This document shows, one piece after another, positions 1-7,504 of a stretch of DNA of 64,000 nt. Below the pieces are notes generated by a model. The model ran no database searches, was not told the origin of the DNA, and saw only the letters and a list, made by a program, of their open reading frames with translations. The first letter of the stretch is position 1. Every line of letters begins with the position of its first letter. Position numbers and translations under genes: made by a program. The DNA is from Cohnella sp. OV330. Its GTDB lineage: Bacteria; Bacillota; Bacilli; Paenibacillales; Paenibacillaceae. The stretch lies in contig NZ_FOKE01000010.1 in NCBI RefSeq assembly GCF_900112065.1, positions 124,001 to 188,000 on the forward strand, given 5' to 3'.

Positions 1-952
1 AGATATGCCACTTAAGCGATTGGTCGATGATATAATCGATATTCCACTTCCGGTCGTACCAGTCCTGCACGACCCAACACACCTCGAACGACACCGGCGC
101 CTTCTGCCACGCGTCCCGGAATCCATTCTGAATGATCTTCTGCGGATAGTGGTCCATCATATGAGACCAGTCGAGCGGCACGTCGTGATAGTCGTTCGCG
201 CTCCCCGGCAAAATTTCCATCAGGTTGATCCAGCTGCCGCCCATATCGCCCAGACAGTCCGCCCGGAATCCGACGTCGCGGCGGGACAAAGCGTACCGGT
301 TCGTCCGCTCGTCCGTGAGGAGCATGAGCAGCGGCGTCTCGCGGAAGCTGTCGACATAGCTGTCGACAAGGGCCTCCCGCGTCCGGTCCGTCAGCTTCTC
401 CGAGCCTTCGCCCTCTCCCCACGGCCCGACGAAGGACACGTCGACCGCTTCCAGACCGGGATGGCCGTCGTAGCGCCGGCCCAAGGCACGGACCATGCCG
501 CCGAAATACTCGGCGTATCGCGGGTCTTCCGGATCGACGAGCCATTTCGGCTGAATGGGGTTCCCCGTCACGCCCGGAAGCTTGCGATACCAGTCCGGCA
601 CGTCCGTCCTCTCCGTCGATTCCCCGTAAGGCGCGATTCGCAGCATGAGCGTCTGGCCCCGCTCCTTGGCCTTGGACAGCGCGCGATCGATCAGCGCCCA
701 ATCGTATTGTCCCGGCGCGATCTCGAGGAACCGCCAGTAAAGCCGGAAATAAGCGATCGTCGTGCCGGGATGCCGCTCGTTGGACAGATCCCCGCCTGCC
801 GGCTGGTATTCGATCGGGAAGCCTTCGGTCCAGCCGTTGCCTTCGTTCAGCTTGTCGCCGTTGAACCGCTGAAAGGTCATGAAGCCGATGCCGGGATTGT
901 CCAGCACGTCGTCGATCACTTTAGGCCTGACCACGTACCGTTTCATTTTCAT
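1..952 (-). CDS. Glycoside hydrolase-like protein (DUF4832/beta-galactosidase-like), C-terminus beyond window
   Basis: The reading frame stays open from the ATG at 952 to the left edge (317 codons seen), so the stop lies outside the window. The start has GGGGAGG 11 bases upstream and is 18 bases past the stop of the preceding gene. The N-terminus (DNPGIGFMTFQRFNGD) followed by a strand-helix pattern with YFRLYWRFLEIAPGQYDW and LMLRIAPYG looks like the TIM-barrel start of DUF4832 or GH42-like enzymes. No signal peptide is seen, so a cytoplasmic role on imported oligosaccharides is inferred. It is the last visible gene of a minus-strand unit that begins with the permease at 6797. The family call is from recognition only; the catalytic residues were not assigned. 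Confidence 0.6.
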   Translation of the reverse strand, partial: MKMKRYVVRPKVIDDVLDNPGIGFMTFQRFNGDKLNEGNGWTEGFPIEYQPAGGDLSNERHPGTTIAYFRLYWRFLEIAPGQYDWALIDRALSKAKERGQTLMLRIAPYGESTERTDVPDWYRKLPGVTGNPIQPKWLVDPEDPRYAEYFGGMVRALGRRYDGHPGLEAVDVSFVGPWGEGEGSEKLTDRTREALVDSYVDSFRETPLLMLLTDERTNRYALSRRDVGFRADCLGDMGGSWINLMEILPGSANDYHDVPLDWSHMMDHYPQKIIQNGFRDAWQKAPVSFEVCWVVQDWYDRKWNIDYIIDQSLKWHI

Positions 953-970
953 GCCGCCCGTCGCCTCCCC

Positions 971-2767
971 TCATTCGAATAATCCGGTCGAACCGAGGTA
1001 GGCGAGCACCTCCTGCCGGAGCCGATCCATCATCCGCGGCGACTTGCCCGCGGCAGGCGCCGGCGAGCAAGCCTTGTCGACTTCGCCGTCGCGGCCGAAA
1101 TCCCAGTAGCGAGGCGGCGTGTCGACGAAGTCGGGCGTGTCCTTCCACCAGCCGCCGTCGCTCTCGAAGCCATAGTGCTTGTTCACGATATCTTTGACCT
1201 TGCGCTTCAAGCCGTATTTGCTCTCGATGTCGAAGCCGTTCGCGCCCATCATCGCGTCGGCCAGCTGCATCGTATTGCGCATGAACTTCAGCCGGATGGA
1301 GGGCAGCGGAGCCTCGAGGCCGAAGCGGACGCCGGGATACATGATGATCTCGTCCGAGACGGGCGCCTTCAGATAATCGCTCGCGCCGTGGCCGAAGGCG
1401 TTCCAGACGCAGAAGCCGTCGACGTCCGCCATGAACGCGTGCATCGGCGAGGTGAACTGCGTGACGAAGCTGTCGGAGAGCCCGCGCAGGACGCCGCCGT
1501 AGAGCCAGACCGTCTTGCCCTTCTGCTTCAGGTTGTCGGCGGCCTCCGGGAACCAGCTGAACATCCCCGTATTGACGACCCACAGGTCGCAAAAGTCCGC
1601 ATAGTGGTTCTGCGCATGAACGCCGTAATAATTGCTCTCGTCGGTCCGGAACAGGAAGCGGACGCCCGTCGCGTCGTACGTTTCCTTGATGATGTCGCAG
1701 TACGCCTCGAACGGCTCCTCGTCGTGCTCGTACCAGATCTCGTCGAGCGTGAACGGGTAGAAGCGATAATGCTTCTTATGGTTCAGAAAAATCTCGAAGC
1801 CGGTCTCGGTCCAACCCATCTCCTCGAAGTGACGCACGAACTCCGCCATGATGCGGCGCACTTCGGTTCGGAAGCCCTTCTTCCCCCACTTCTCGAAGCG
1901 GGCGGGCCAATTCATATGGAAGGGCAGGTACAAATATTCGATCGGATACGCACCTCTGCGCGATCCGCGGAAGGCCGAGCCGTCGAGATAAGGACCGAAG
2001 TGTCGATCGAACCGTTCCCAGGACTTGACCCGAATGTTTTTCCCTTCTCCCTCCAGCTCCGGCGCGAAGGAGGGAACGACGATGCCCGAATGCTTGTAGC
2101 CCAAGTTGTGATACAGCGCCCGATGCTCGCGGGACATCGCCACGACCTGCTTCTCCATTTCGAAAAAGCTGCCGTCGTCGTACCGGTTGGGATTGGCGGC
2201 GAGATGAGGGAATACGGGGGAAATGGAATCCGCATACGCATTCAGATCCGCCGTCATCAGGCTCTTGTCGGGCACGGTAACGGCGTGAACGACGAGGCGC
2301 AGCCCGAATTCCTTCGCCGAACCGTTCGCTTGCGCGCGAACCGTCCCCGCATATTCGCCCGGCACGAGCCCCTTCGGCACGAACCAATCCACCCAGAGCG
2401 CGCCGACCTTCTGTCCCGGCAAGTAGACGTCGTCCTGCGGGACGCGGAAGGGCCGTTCCGCGGACAGCGGCACGAGACAATCGGGAACCGCGCAGCCCAC
2501 GGTCTCGTGGAACCATTCGACGAACACTTCCGTATCCGGCACCAACGCGCCGCCGGGTCCTTGCAGCTCGCCGAACGACAGGTCGGACGACGCGATCGCT
2601 TCCCCTTCGGTATCGAAGATCACCTGAAACGAGACGTATTGGTTCATCGCGGTATGCAGCTCCAGCTCCAGCTCGAACGTCTCGAATTCCTCGCGGCCTT
2701 CCTTTTCGATAAACGCCCCCGTAACCCCGTCAACGCGCACGTAGTCCTTAAGCAAGTAGATGTTCAT
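971..2767 (-). CDS. DUF4091 / GH123-like glycoside hydrolase
   Basis: A 598-residue soluble protein without signal peptide. The N-terminal 170 residues look like a beta-sandwich. The middle is a TIM-barrel-like region rich in aromatic residues (for example FEIFLNHKKHYRFYPF and FLFRTDESNYYG). The C-terminal third (FCVWNAFGHGASDY, then YPGVRFGLEAPLPSIRL) has the layout of the DUF4091 domain found in GH123-type N-acetylgalactosaminidase-like enzymes. AAGGAG lies 7 bases before the ATG. The gene follows the small protein at 2779-3225 by 11 bases, so it is probably co-transcribed with the sugar transporter upstream. The substrate cannot be told from sequence alone. Confidence 0.65.
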   Translation of the reverse strand: MNIYLLKDYVRVDGVTGAFIEKEGREEFETFELELELHTAMNQYVSFQVIFDTEGEAIASSDLSFGELQGPGGALVPDTEVFVEWFHETVGCAVPDCLVPLSAERPFRVPQDDVYLPGQKVGALWVDWFVPKGLVPGEYAGTVRAQANGSAKEFGLRLVVHAVTVPDKSLMTADLNAYADSISPVFPHLAANPNRYDDGSFFEMEKQVVAMSREHRALYHNLGYKHSGIVVPSFAPELEGEGKNIRVKSWERFDRHFGPYLDGSAFRGSRRGAYPIEYLYLPFHMNWPARFEKWGKKGFRTEVRRIMAEFVRHFEEMGWTETGFEIFLNHKKHYRFYPFTLDEIWYEHDEEPFEAYCDIIKETYDATGVRFLFRTDESNYYGVHAQNHYADFCDLWVVNTGMFSWFPEAADNLKQKGKTVWLYGGVLRGLSDSFVTQFTSPMHAFMADVDGFCVWNAFGHGASDYLKAPVSDEIIMYPGVRFGLEAPLPSIRLKFMRNTMQLADAMMGANGFDIESKYGLKRKVKDIVNKHYGFESDGGWWKDTPDFVDTPPRYWDFGRDGEVDKACSPAPAAGKSPRMMDRLRQEVLAYLGSTGLFE

Positions 2768-2778
2768 CGCCGGTCTCC

Positions 2779-3225
2779 TTATAGGTCCTCGATATAGGTC
2801 ATGCCTTGCAGCAGCTCCAGCACGCCGACGATCTCGTCGTCGCTGTTTTTGACCGGATAGTACGTGGAGGTCAGATCTGCATCCCGCTTCCTCGTCTGCG
2901 GCGCGCCGCTGTCCCGCGTCCGCATCATCTCCGCGCAGGCGGGCGTACGCGCCCAGCCTTCCGGGGGCAAGGACTTGCCGACGACGACGGGGACGGCGAG
3001 GCGCGGATTTTTCGGATGGAACTGCCAGAGGACGGCACAGACAGCCAGACGAGGATTGATATTTTCCAATCGGGTCAAATCGTTCTTCACGTTCGCGAAT
3101 CGCTCGAAGTCATAGTCCGTATCGCCGTGGCGGTCTAGCTGCACGTCCTCGAATTGATCGCCGTCCAGGTACATGAGCCCGATGCGGGCCACGCTGTCCA
3201 GATCGAGCTCCAAGTAGTTCGCCAT
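2779..3225 (-). CDS. Small protein of unknown function, possibly PAS-like fold
   Basis: A 148-residue cytoplasmic protein between the binding lipoprotein and the GH123-like enzyme. AGAGG lies 11 bases before the ATG. I do not recognise a named family. The C-terminal segment, YYPVKNSDDEIVGVLELLQG, resembles the last two strands of PAS/Cache-like sensory domains, where a phrase of the type 'P-V-x-N-x-D-G-x-I-V-G-V' is common, but no ligand site can be named. The spacing (86 bases after the lipoprotein gene, 11 before the next) suggests co-transcription. It could be a small-molecule sensor or an accessory protein; this is inference. Confidence 0.5.
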   Translation of the reverse strand: MANYLELDLDSVARIGLMYLDGDQFEDVQLDRHGDTDYDFERFANVKNDLTRLENINPRLAVCAVLWQFHPKNPRLAVPVVVGKSLPPEGWARTPACAEMMRTRDSGAPQTRKRDADLTSTYYPVKNSDDEIVGVLELLQGMTYIEDL

Positions 3226-3263
3226 TATTTGTTCATCCTCTCTGATCCGACAAGAATCCGGAG

Positions 3264-3297
3264 AAAAGGGAGGAACCCGATAGCGTCCCTCCCTCCC
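3264..3297 (-). terminator. Terminator-like hairpin after the binding-protein gene
   Basis: On the minus strand GGGAGG and CCTCCC form a six-pair stem around a 14-18 base loop, followed directly by TTTT. It sits between the lipoprotein gene (ending 3312) and the next gene (starting 3225). It could lower expression of the downstream enzymes relative to the binding protein, a common arrangement in ABC operons. The stem is short, so leaky termination is more likely than a full stop. Confidence 0.45.
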
Positions 3298-3311
3298 GAT
3301 TGCTTGAAACT

Positions 3312-4931
3312 TTACTTGTATACCGGTTCTGCGCCGGCTTCCTGCATCTTTTGGTTCACTTCGTCGATGACATCCTGTCCGCCGTTTTTGAGGAAGTCCT
3401 GGACCATCTTATCCCAATTGTCCATAGAAGTATTGCCGACGATCATTTTCGTTTGTTCGTCGATCAGCTTCGTGTTCAGTTCCCAGAACTTCGTATCGTA
3501 CAAGTCCGAATGAATGCTGAATACCGGATTGATATACGTCATGCCGGGCGTAGACCACAGCTTCACCGATTTTTCGGCGTAAGCCTTTTGAATCGGATTA
3601 ATCGCCTTCTTCTCGACCTGCAGCGCTTCGTCGCTAGGCGCCCACTCCGCGATCTCCAGATACGACTTCGGACGCAGGCTCAAGGAAGCTTCCGGGTAAT
3701 CCGCGACGCCGTTCTCCATCGTATAGCCTTTTCCGACGCCGCCGTTTTTCCAGTCGAAATCGGGATTGTTCTCGTTCTGCTGCTCGGGGGGGATGAAGGT
3801 AGCGAAATAGTTGATCATGCTCAAGATGCGGTCGACTTTGTCGGGATCATTCTTGAGCTTGCCGTTCAGCGAATACATCTGGTACCAGCCGCTCAGACCC
3901 GGCAGCGCCTGCGAGCCGTCCGGCGCCTTGAATGGCGGGATGGTCTCCACGACCGCGTTCGGATCCGCCTTGAGCAGCTGATCGAACAAGCCCTTGTTGC
4001 CTGGCGTGCCATCGTAATAAATACCGGCCTTGCCGCTATAGAACGTCGTCCGGTTGTCCTTATAAGTCAGTACCGGCCAATCCTTGGGGACGACGCCCGC
4101 TTTGAACGCGTCGCGAAGGAACTGGATGCGCTGCTTGCTGGCGTCCGTGATTATGCCCGGGAGATACTGGCCTTTGTCGTTTTTCATCGACCAGGTATCG
4201 CTGTAGAAGCCGGAGCCCATGGCCATCTCGTTATCCAAGCCGTTGGCCATGACGAATCCATAGGTATCGTCCTTCCCGTTGCCGTCGGGATCGTTGAAGG
4301 TGAAGGCTTTGGCTACGTTCAGCAGTTCTTCGTAGGTCGTCGGCATCTGCAGGTTGAGTTTGTCGAGCCAGTCCTTCCGGATGATCGGCACGTTCCTGTA
4401 TTTGGTCGTGAAAAACCGGGGAATGGCGTAGATGTTGCCGTCTACCGTAACGGAGTCCCAAGCGGTCTTGGGAATGAGCTGCAGCACCGGATACTTGTCG
4501 ATATAGTCGTTCAGCGGCAGGAAGGCACCCTGCTTCGCCCACTTCAGGTAGCTGGGATCTGCGCCTCCAAGGCCTACGAAATCCGGCATATCGCCCGAAG
4601 CCATGAGCACGGCCATCTTCTGTCCGCCTTGGTCGAAAGGGACCAGGTTCGCTTTGAAATTAACGTTGAACTTCTCGTTGATCGCCTGAATGCCTGCTCC
4701 GTTCGGATCCGGAATGGCGGACCACACGCCTTCGAACAGCGAGATATCGAGCTTCTTGGCAGCAGGGTCCGCGCTTGGCGAAGCCGTCGCGCTTGCGGAG
4801 CTCGCAGCCGGGGCGGTGCCGGTACTGGCGCTCGAGCTGGTCGGCTGAGTTTCTTCCTTGTTAGCGGAACAAGCGGTTACGCCCAGCGATAGGGAAAGCA
4901 TGAGCAGCAAGCTTGCGTTTTTCTTTTTCAT
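3312..4931 (-). CDS. Sugar ABC transporter substrate-binding lipoprotein (LplA-like)
   Basis: A 539-residue extracellular solute-binding protein. The N-terminus has Lys residues, a hydrophobic segment and the lipobox LGVTAC with Cys near residue 21, then a Ser/Thr/Ala-rich linker, as in lipid-anchored receptors. The body has the type I solute-binding pattern (LDISLFEGVWSAIPDPNGAG; DMPDFVGLGGADPSYLKWAKQGAFLPLNDYI), matching the LplA/YtcQ group of about 500-560 residues. GGAGGG lies close before the ATG. It follows two permease genes in the same unit and delivers the sugar to them. The oligosaccharide is unknown; the GH123-like and DUF4832-like genes downstream suggest an amino sugar or complex glycan. 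Confidence 0.9.
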   Translation of the reverse strand: MKKKNASLLLMLSLSLGVTACSANKEETQPTSSSASTGTAPAASSASATASPSADPAAKKLDISLFEGVWSAIPDPNGAGIQAINEKFNVNFKANLVPFDQGGQKMAVLMASGDMPDFVGLGGADPSYLKWAKQGAFLPLNDYIDKYPVLQLIPKTAWDSVTVDGNIYAIPRFFTTKYRNVPIIRKDWLDKLNLQMPTTYEELLNVAKAFTFNDPDGNGKDDTYGFVMANGLDNEMAMGSGFYSDTWSMKNDKGQYLPGIITDASKQRIQFLRDAFKAGVVPKDWPVLTYKDNRTTFYSGKAGIYYDGTPGNKGLFDQLLKADPNAVVETIPPFKAPDGSQALPGLSGWYQMYSLNGKLKNDPDKVDRILSMINYFATFIPPEQQNENNPDFDWKNGGVGKGYTMENGVADYPEASLSLRPKSYLEIAEWAPSDEALQVEKKAINPIQKAYAEKSVKLWSTPGMTYINPVFSIHSDLYDTKFWELNTKLIDEQTKMIVGNTSMDNWDKMVQDFLKNGGQDVIDEVNQKMQEAGAEPVYK

Positions 4932-4992
4932 GTGGACCCTCCGATTAGTAGATTTGTCCTCAATGAAACCGGCGTCTCTTCGCTGAAACGAG

Positions 4993-5886
4993 CTAGCCCT
5001 TGATCGAACCGAGCATCACCCCCTTGGCAAAGTGCTTTTGCAGAAACGGATACAAAAGCAGGATGGGGATCGTGGCCACGAGCACGGCCGCCATGCCGAT
5101 TGTTTCAGGCGGCGTCTGGTGCTCGAGCTGCGTCATTCTCGCTTCCGGAGATTGATGGAGGGTATCCGAGACATTGCCCAGGATGACGAGCTGGCGAAGG
5201 ACGACCTGGAGCGTCCACTTCGTGGAGTCGTTCAAGTACAGAATCGCGTCGAAAAAGGTGTTCCAGTGGCCAACCGCGTAGAACAGCGAGAAAGCGGCGA
5301 GCACCGGCTTGGACAACGGGAGGACGATTAATACGAAAATCTTGACCTCGCTCGCTCCGTCGATGAGCGCGGCGTCGTTCAGCTCGTTCGGAATGCCCCG
5401 GAAAAACTGCCGGATGATGATCAGGTTAAAGGCGCTGATGCAGCCTGGGACGATGAGCGCCCAGTACGTATCGATCAACCCGGTGGACTTGATAATGAGA
5501 TACGTCGGAATCATCCCCCCGCCGAACAGGAAGGTGAATACCACCATCATGTTAAAGAACTTTCGGCCGGGAATGTCCCGGGACAGCGCGTAGGCCATCG
5601 AGGATGTCATGATCAAGTCCACCAAGGTTCCGGCGACGGTCACGAATACGGTGCTTCCGATCGAGCGGACAAAGGCACGGGACTCGAAGATGGAACGATA
5701 GGCATCCAGCACCCACTGCTTCGGCCACAGCATGACGCCGTGTCTCATATAATCGTCGTAAGAGGAGAACGAGATCACGATCATGTAGTAAAACGGAAAG
5801 AGCATGAGCAAGGAAGTCAGCACGAGCAGCAGGATAATGCTCCCATCGAACGTTTTTTCGCTTAATGATTTGCGGTACAACCTCAT
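4993..5886 (-). CDS. Carbohydrate ABC transporter permease (YtcP/MalG-like)
   Basis: A 297-residue membrane permease of the CUT1 family. Six hydrophobic segments are visible, beginning with the stretch after KTFDG, and the C-terminus ends KGVMLGSIKG, the usual YtcP tail. The EAA loop region (NELNDAALIDGASEVKIFVLIVLPLSKP) that contacts the ATPase is intact. A longer open frame upstream overlaps the neighbouring gene and is not real. The ATG at 5886 has AGGAGG only two bases away, which is tight, so the in-frame TTG at 5880 with better spacing may be the true start. It pairs with the permease at 5901-6797. No ATPase gene is nearby. Confidence 0.9.
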   Translation of the reverse strand: MRLYRKSLSEKTFDGSIILLLVLTSLLMLFPFYYMIVISFSSYDDYMRHGVMLWPKQWVLDAYRSIFESRAFVRSIGSTVFVTVAGTLVDLIMTSSMAYALSRDIPGRKFFNMMVVFTFLFGGGMIPTYLIIKSTGLIDTYWALIVPGCISAFNLIIIRQFFRGIPNELNDAALIDGASEVKIFVLIVLPLSKPVLAAFSLFYAVGHWNTFFDAILYLNDSTKWTLQVVLRQLVILGNVSDTLHQSPEARMTQLEHQTPPETIGMAAVLVATIPILLLYPFLQKHFAKGVMLGSIKG

Positions 5887-5900
5887 TTCCTCCTTTCGTC

Positions 5901-6797
5901 TTAAAATACGCCTTCTTCTCCGACTTTCTTTGCCAAGCGGTTGGCGCCTAGGATCAAGACCAGGCCGATCAGGCTCTTGAACAAGCCGAACGCGGTAGCG
6001 AAGCTGTAATCCGCGCCCTCGATCCCTTTCTGGAACACGTATAGATCCAAGGTGGTGCCGACTCCCTTGGTCAGAGAGTTCACCATGAGCAAAATTTGTT
6101 CGATGCCCGTATCGAGCACATGTCCCATCTGCAGGATGAGCAGAATGGCGATCGTCCCTCGCAGCGAAGGAAGGGTAATGAAACGAATCAACTGCCAGCG
6201 GTTCCCTCCGTCGATGACGGCCGCCTCGTACAGGTTCGGATTGATGCCTGATAGCGCTGCCAAAAAGATGATCGTACCCCAGCCCGTCTCCTTCCACATT
6301 CCTTCAAGCGTAATCAGCGGCATGAACCAATTGGGCGACGTCAGAAAGTTGATGGGCTGGAAACCCAACGCCTCGAGCAGGGAGTTGAGGATGCCTTCGC
6401 TGCCGAGTACGGTGAGCGCGATACTGACGACGACGATCCAGGACACGAAGTGAGGAAGGTAAACGATCGATTGTACCGTTCTCTTGAAGACGGTGTTCTT
6501 GACTTCGTTCAGCATGAGCGCCATCACGATGCCTGCTGGAAACGCGAACAGCAGCTGGAGCGCGTTCAAGTACAGGGTGTTGAAAAAAATGCGGACCATG
6601 TCGGGCGAGTCGAAGATGGTGCGGAAGTGCCGCAGACCCACCCAAGGGCTGTCCATGAATCCCTGGAAGGCGCTATAATCTTTGAATGCGATTACCAAAC
6701 CGAACATCGGCAAGTATTTGTAGACGATGAAATAAATCAGTCCCGGCAGCAGGAGCAGGTAGAGAAAGCGATACTTCCAGACCTTCGCGATGTACAA
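5901..6797 (-). CDS. Sugar ABC transporter permease (LplB/MalF-like)
   Basis: A 298-residue inner-membrane permease and the first gene of its operon. It starts with TTG at 6797, with GGAGGGG 11 bases upstream. The N-terminus (RFLYLLLLPGLIYFIVYKYLPMFG) and PWVGLRHFRTIF are typical of the LplB group. The EAA loop is NPNLYEAAVIDGGNRWQ, near residues 195-215. It would form a heterodimeric channel with the YtcP-like protein encoded 14 bases downstream. A TATAAT box upstream at 6830-6835 suits transcription from here. Confidence 0.9.
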   Translation of the reverse strand: MYIAKVWKYRFLYLLLLPGLIYFIVYKYLPMFGLVIAFKDYSAFQGFMDSPWVGLRHFRTIFDSPDMVRIFFNTLYLNALQLLFAFPAGIVMALMLNEVKNTVFKRTVQSIVYLPHFVSWIVVVSIALTVLGSEGILNSLLEALGFQPINFLTSPNWFMPLITLEGMWKETGWGTIIFLAALSGINPNLYEAAVIDGGNRWQLIRFITLPSLRGTIAILLILQMGHVLDTGIEQILLMVNSLTKGVGTTLDLYVFQKGIEGADYSFATAFGLFKSLIGLVLILGANRLAKKVGEEGVF

Positions 6798-6829
6798 GTG
6801 TCAGCACCCCTCCTTCGCTTGTTGAGGAA

Positions 6830-6856
6830 ATTATAATTCAGGCTTCCCGCCGGCAA
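6830..6856 (-). promoter_or_regulatory. Likely promoter of the first sugar-transporter operon
   Basis: On the minus strand a perfect TATAAT lies at 6830-6835. TTGCCG lies at 6851-6856 with a 15-base spacer; an alternative TATTGC two bases further upstream gives 17. The TTG start of the permease gene is 33 bases downstream. The -10 is convincing but the -35 is weak, which suits activation by the AraC-type response regulator encoded upstream; that link is inference. Confidence 0.5.
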
Positions 6857-6930
6857 TAGGTGAATCCTATAACCTCAACGGCTGAAGAAAATGACTTTTG
6901 TTAAGCCGGCGTAAAAAGGGCGGCCGCGGG

Positions 6931-7134
6931 GCGGGATGTGTTGACGTAGGTCAACACATGGGCTGTGCGCGCTGCCGCAGGGCGGGATGTGTTGACGTAG
7001 GTCAACACTTGGGACGCTCGCGCTGCCGCAGGGCGGGATGTGTTGACGTAGGTCAACACTTGGGACGCTCGCGCTGCCGCGGGGCGGGATGTGTTGACGT
7101 AGGTCAACACTTTGGCTGTGCGCTGCTGCTCGGC
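6931..7134. repeat. Four tandem 51-bp repeats, each with a palindromic TGTTGAC-GTAG-GTCAACA core
   Basis: Four contiguous units start at 6931, 6982, 7033 and 7084, exactly 51 bases apart. Each holds the inverted repeat GTGTTGAC-GTAG-GTCAACAC (6938-6957, 6989-7008, 7040-7059, 7091-7110), identical in all four copies, followed by a GC-rich segment that varies between outer and inner units. Because 51 is divisible by three, both strands read as short repetitive peptides, but none has a plausible start or neighbour. The array lies between the terminator of the response-regulator gene and the promoter of the permease operon. It could be a protein-binding array, a structured RNA or a selfish repeat. 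Confidence 0.9.
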
Positions 7135-7249
7135 AGGACGAGGGAGCGACACAAAAGGCAAACCGGGCCGGGACTGGCGGGCGGACCGCGCGAGCGCCCA
7201 TGTGACTGTCGGAGTAGCCCCTACTGAACTCGATAGCTCGTATAGACCC

Positions 7250-7446
7250 ATATAGCCGGATCTCGCCGCCAACCGAGGCGAAGAGGCGCTATATAGCGTC
7301 ACATTGCCGGATCTCGTCGGCAACCGAGGCGAAGAGGCGCTATATAGAGCCACTTTGCGGGATCTTACTCCAACTGGGGCGAAGAGGCGCTATAGAGTGC
7401 CACTTTGCGAGATCTCGCGCCAACCGGGGCGAAGAGGCGCTATATA
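7250..7446. repeat. Four diverged tandem repeats of 50-51 bp ending GAAGAGGCGCTATA
   Basis: The shared core GAAGAGGCGCTATA begins at 7280, 7331, 7381 and 7431 (steps of 51, 50 and 50). It is preceded in each unit by a version of GGATCTCG-N-CAACCGGGGC. In the first unit CGCTATATAGCG is a perfect 12-base palindrome. The units are less alike than those of the adjacent 51-bp array and share no obvious sequence with it apart from the period. No gene is supported here on either strand. Together with 7135-7249, which shows nothing I can name, this fills the spacer between the permease operon and the response-regulator terminator. Confidence 0.8.
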
Positions 7447-7447
7447 C

Positions 7448-7487
7448 AAAAAAGTCGTCCTAAAAGTCAAAAATATGACTTTCGGAC
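7448..7487 (-). terminator. Rho-independent terminator of the YesM/YesN-type pair
   Basis: Reading the minus strand, GTCC-GA-AAAGTCA and TGACTTT-TA-GGAC form an interrupted stem of about 11 pairs around a U-rich loop. It is followed by GACTTTTTT. It begins 18 bases after the stop codon of the response-regulator gene at 7505, so it closes that operon and separates it from the repeat arrays. Confidence 0.75.
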
Positions 7488-7504
7488 AGCCCCCCTCTGC
7501 ATGT

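Noticed and set aside
6875..7353. Short repetitive ORFs across the 51-bp arrays on both strands
   Set aside because: They arise because 51 is a multiple of three and GC-rich DNA lacks stops. None has a ribosome site, a recognisable fold or a fitting neighbour.
6931..7446. Possible CRISPR arrays
   Set aside because: The units are contiguous tandem repeats that vary within the unit; there are no unique spacers between constant repeats and no cas genes in the window.
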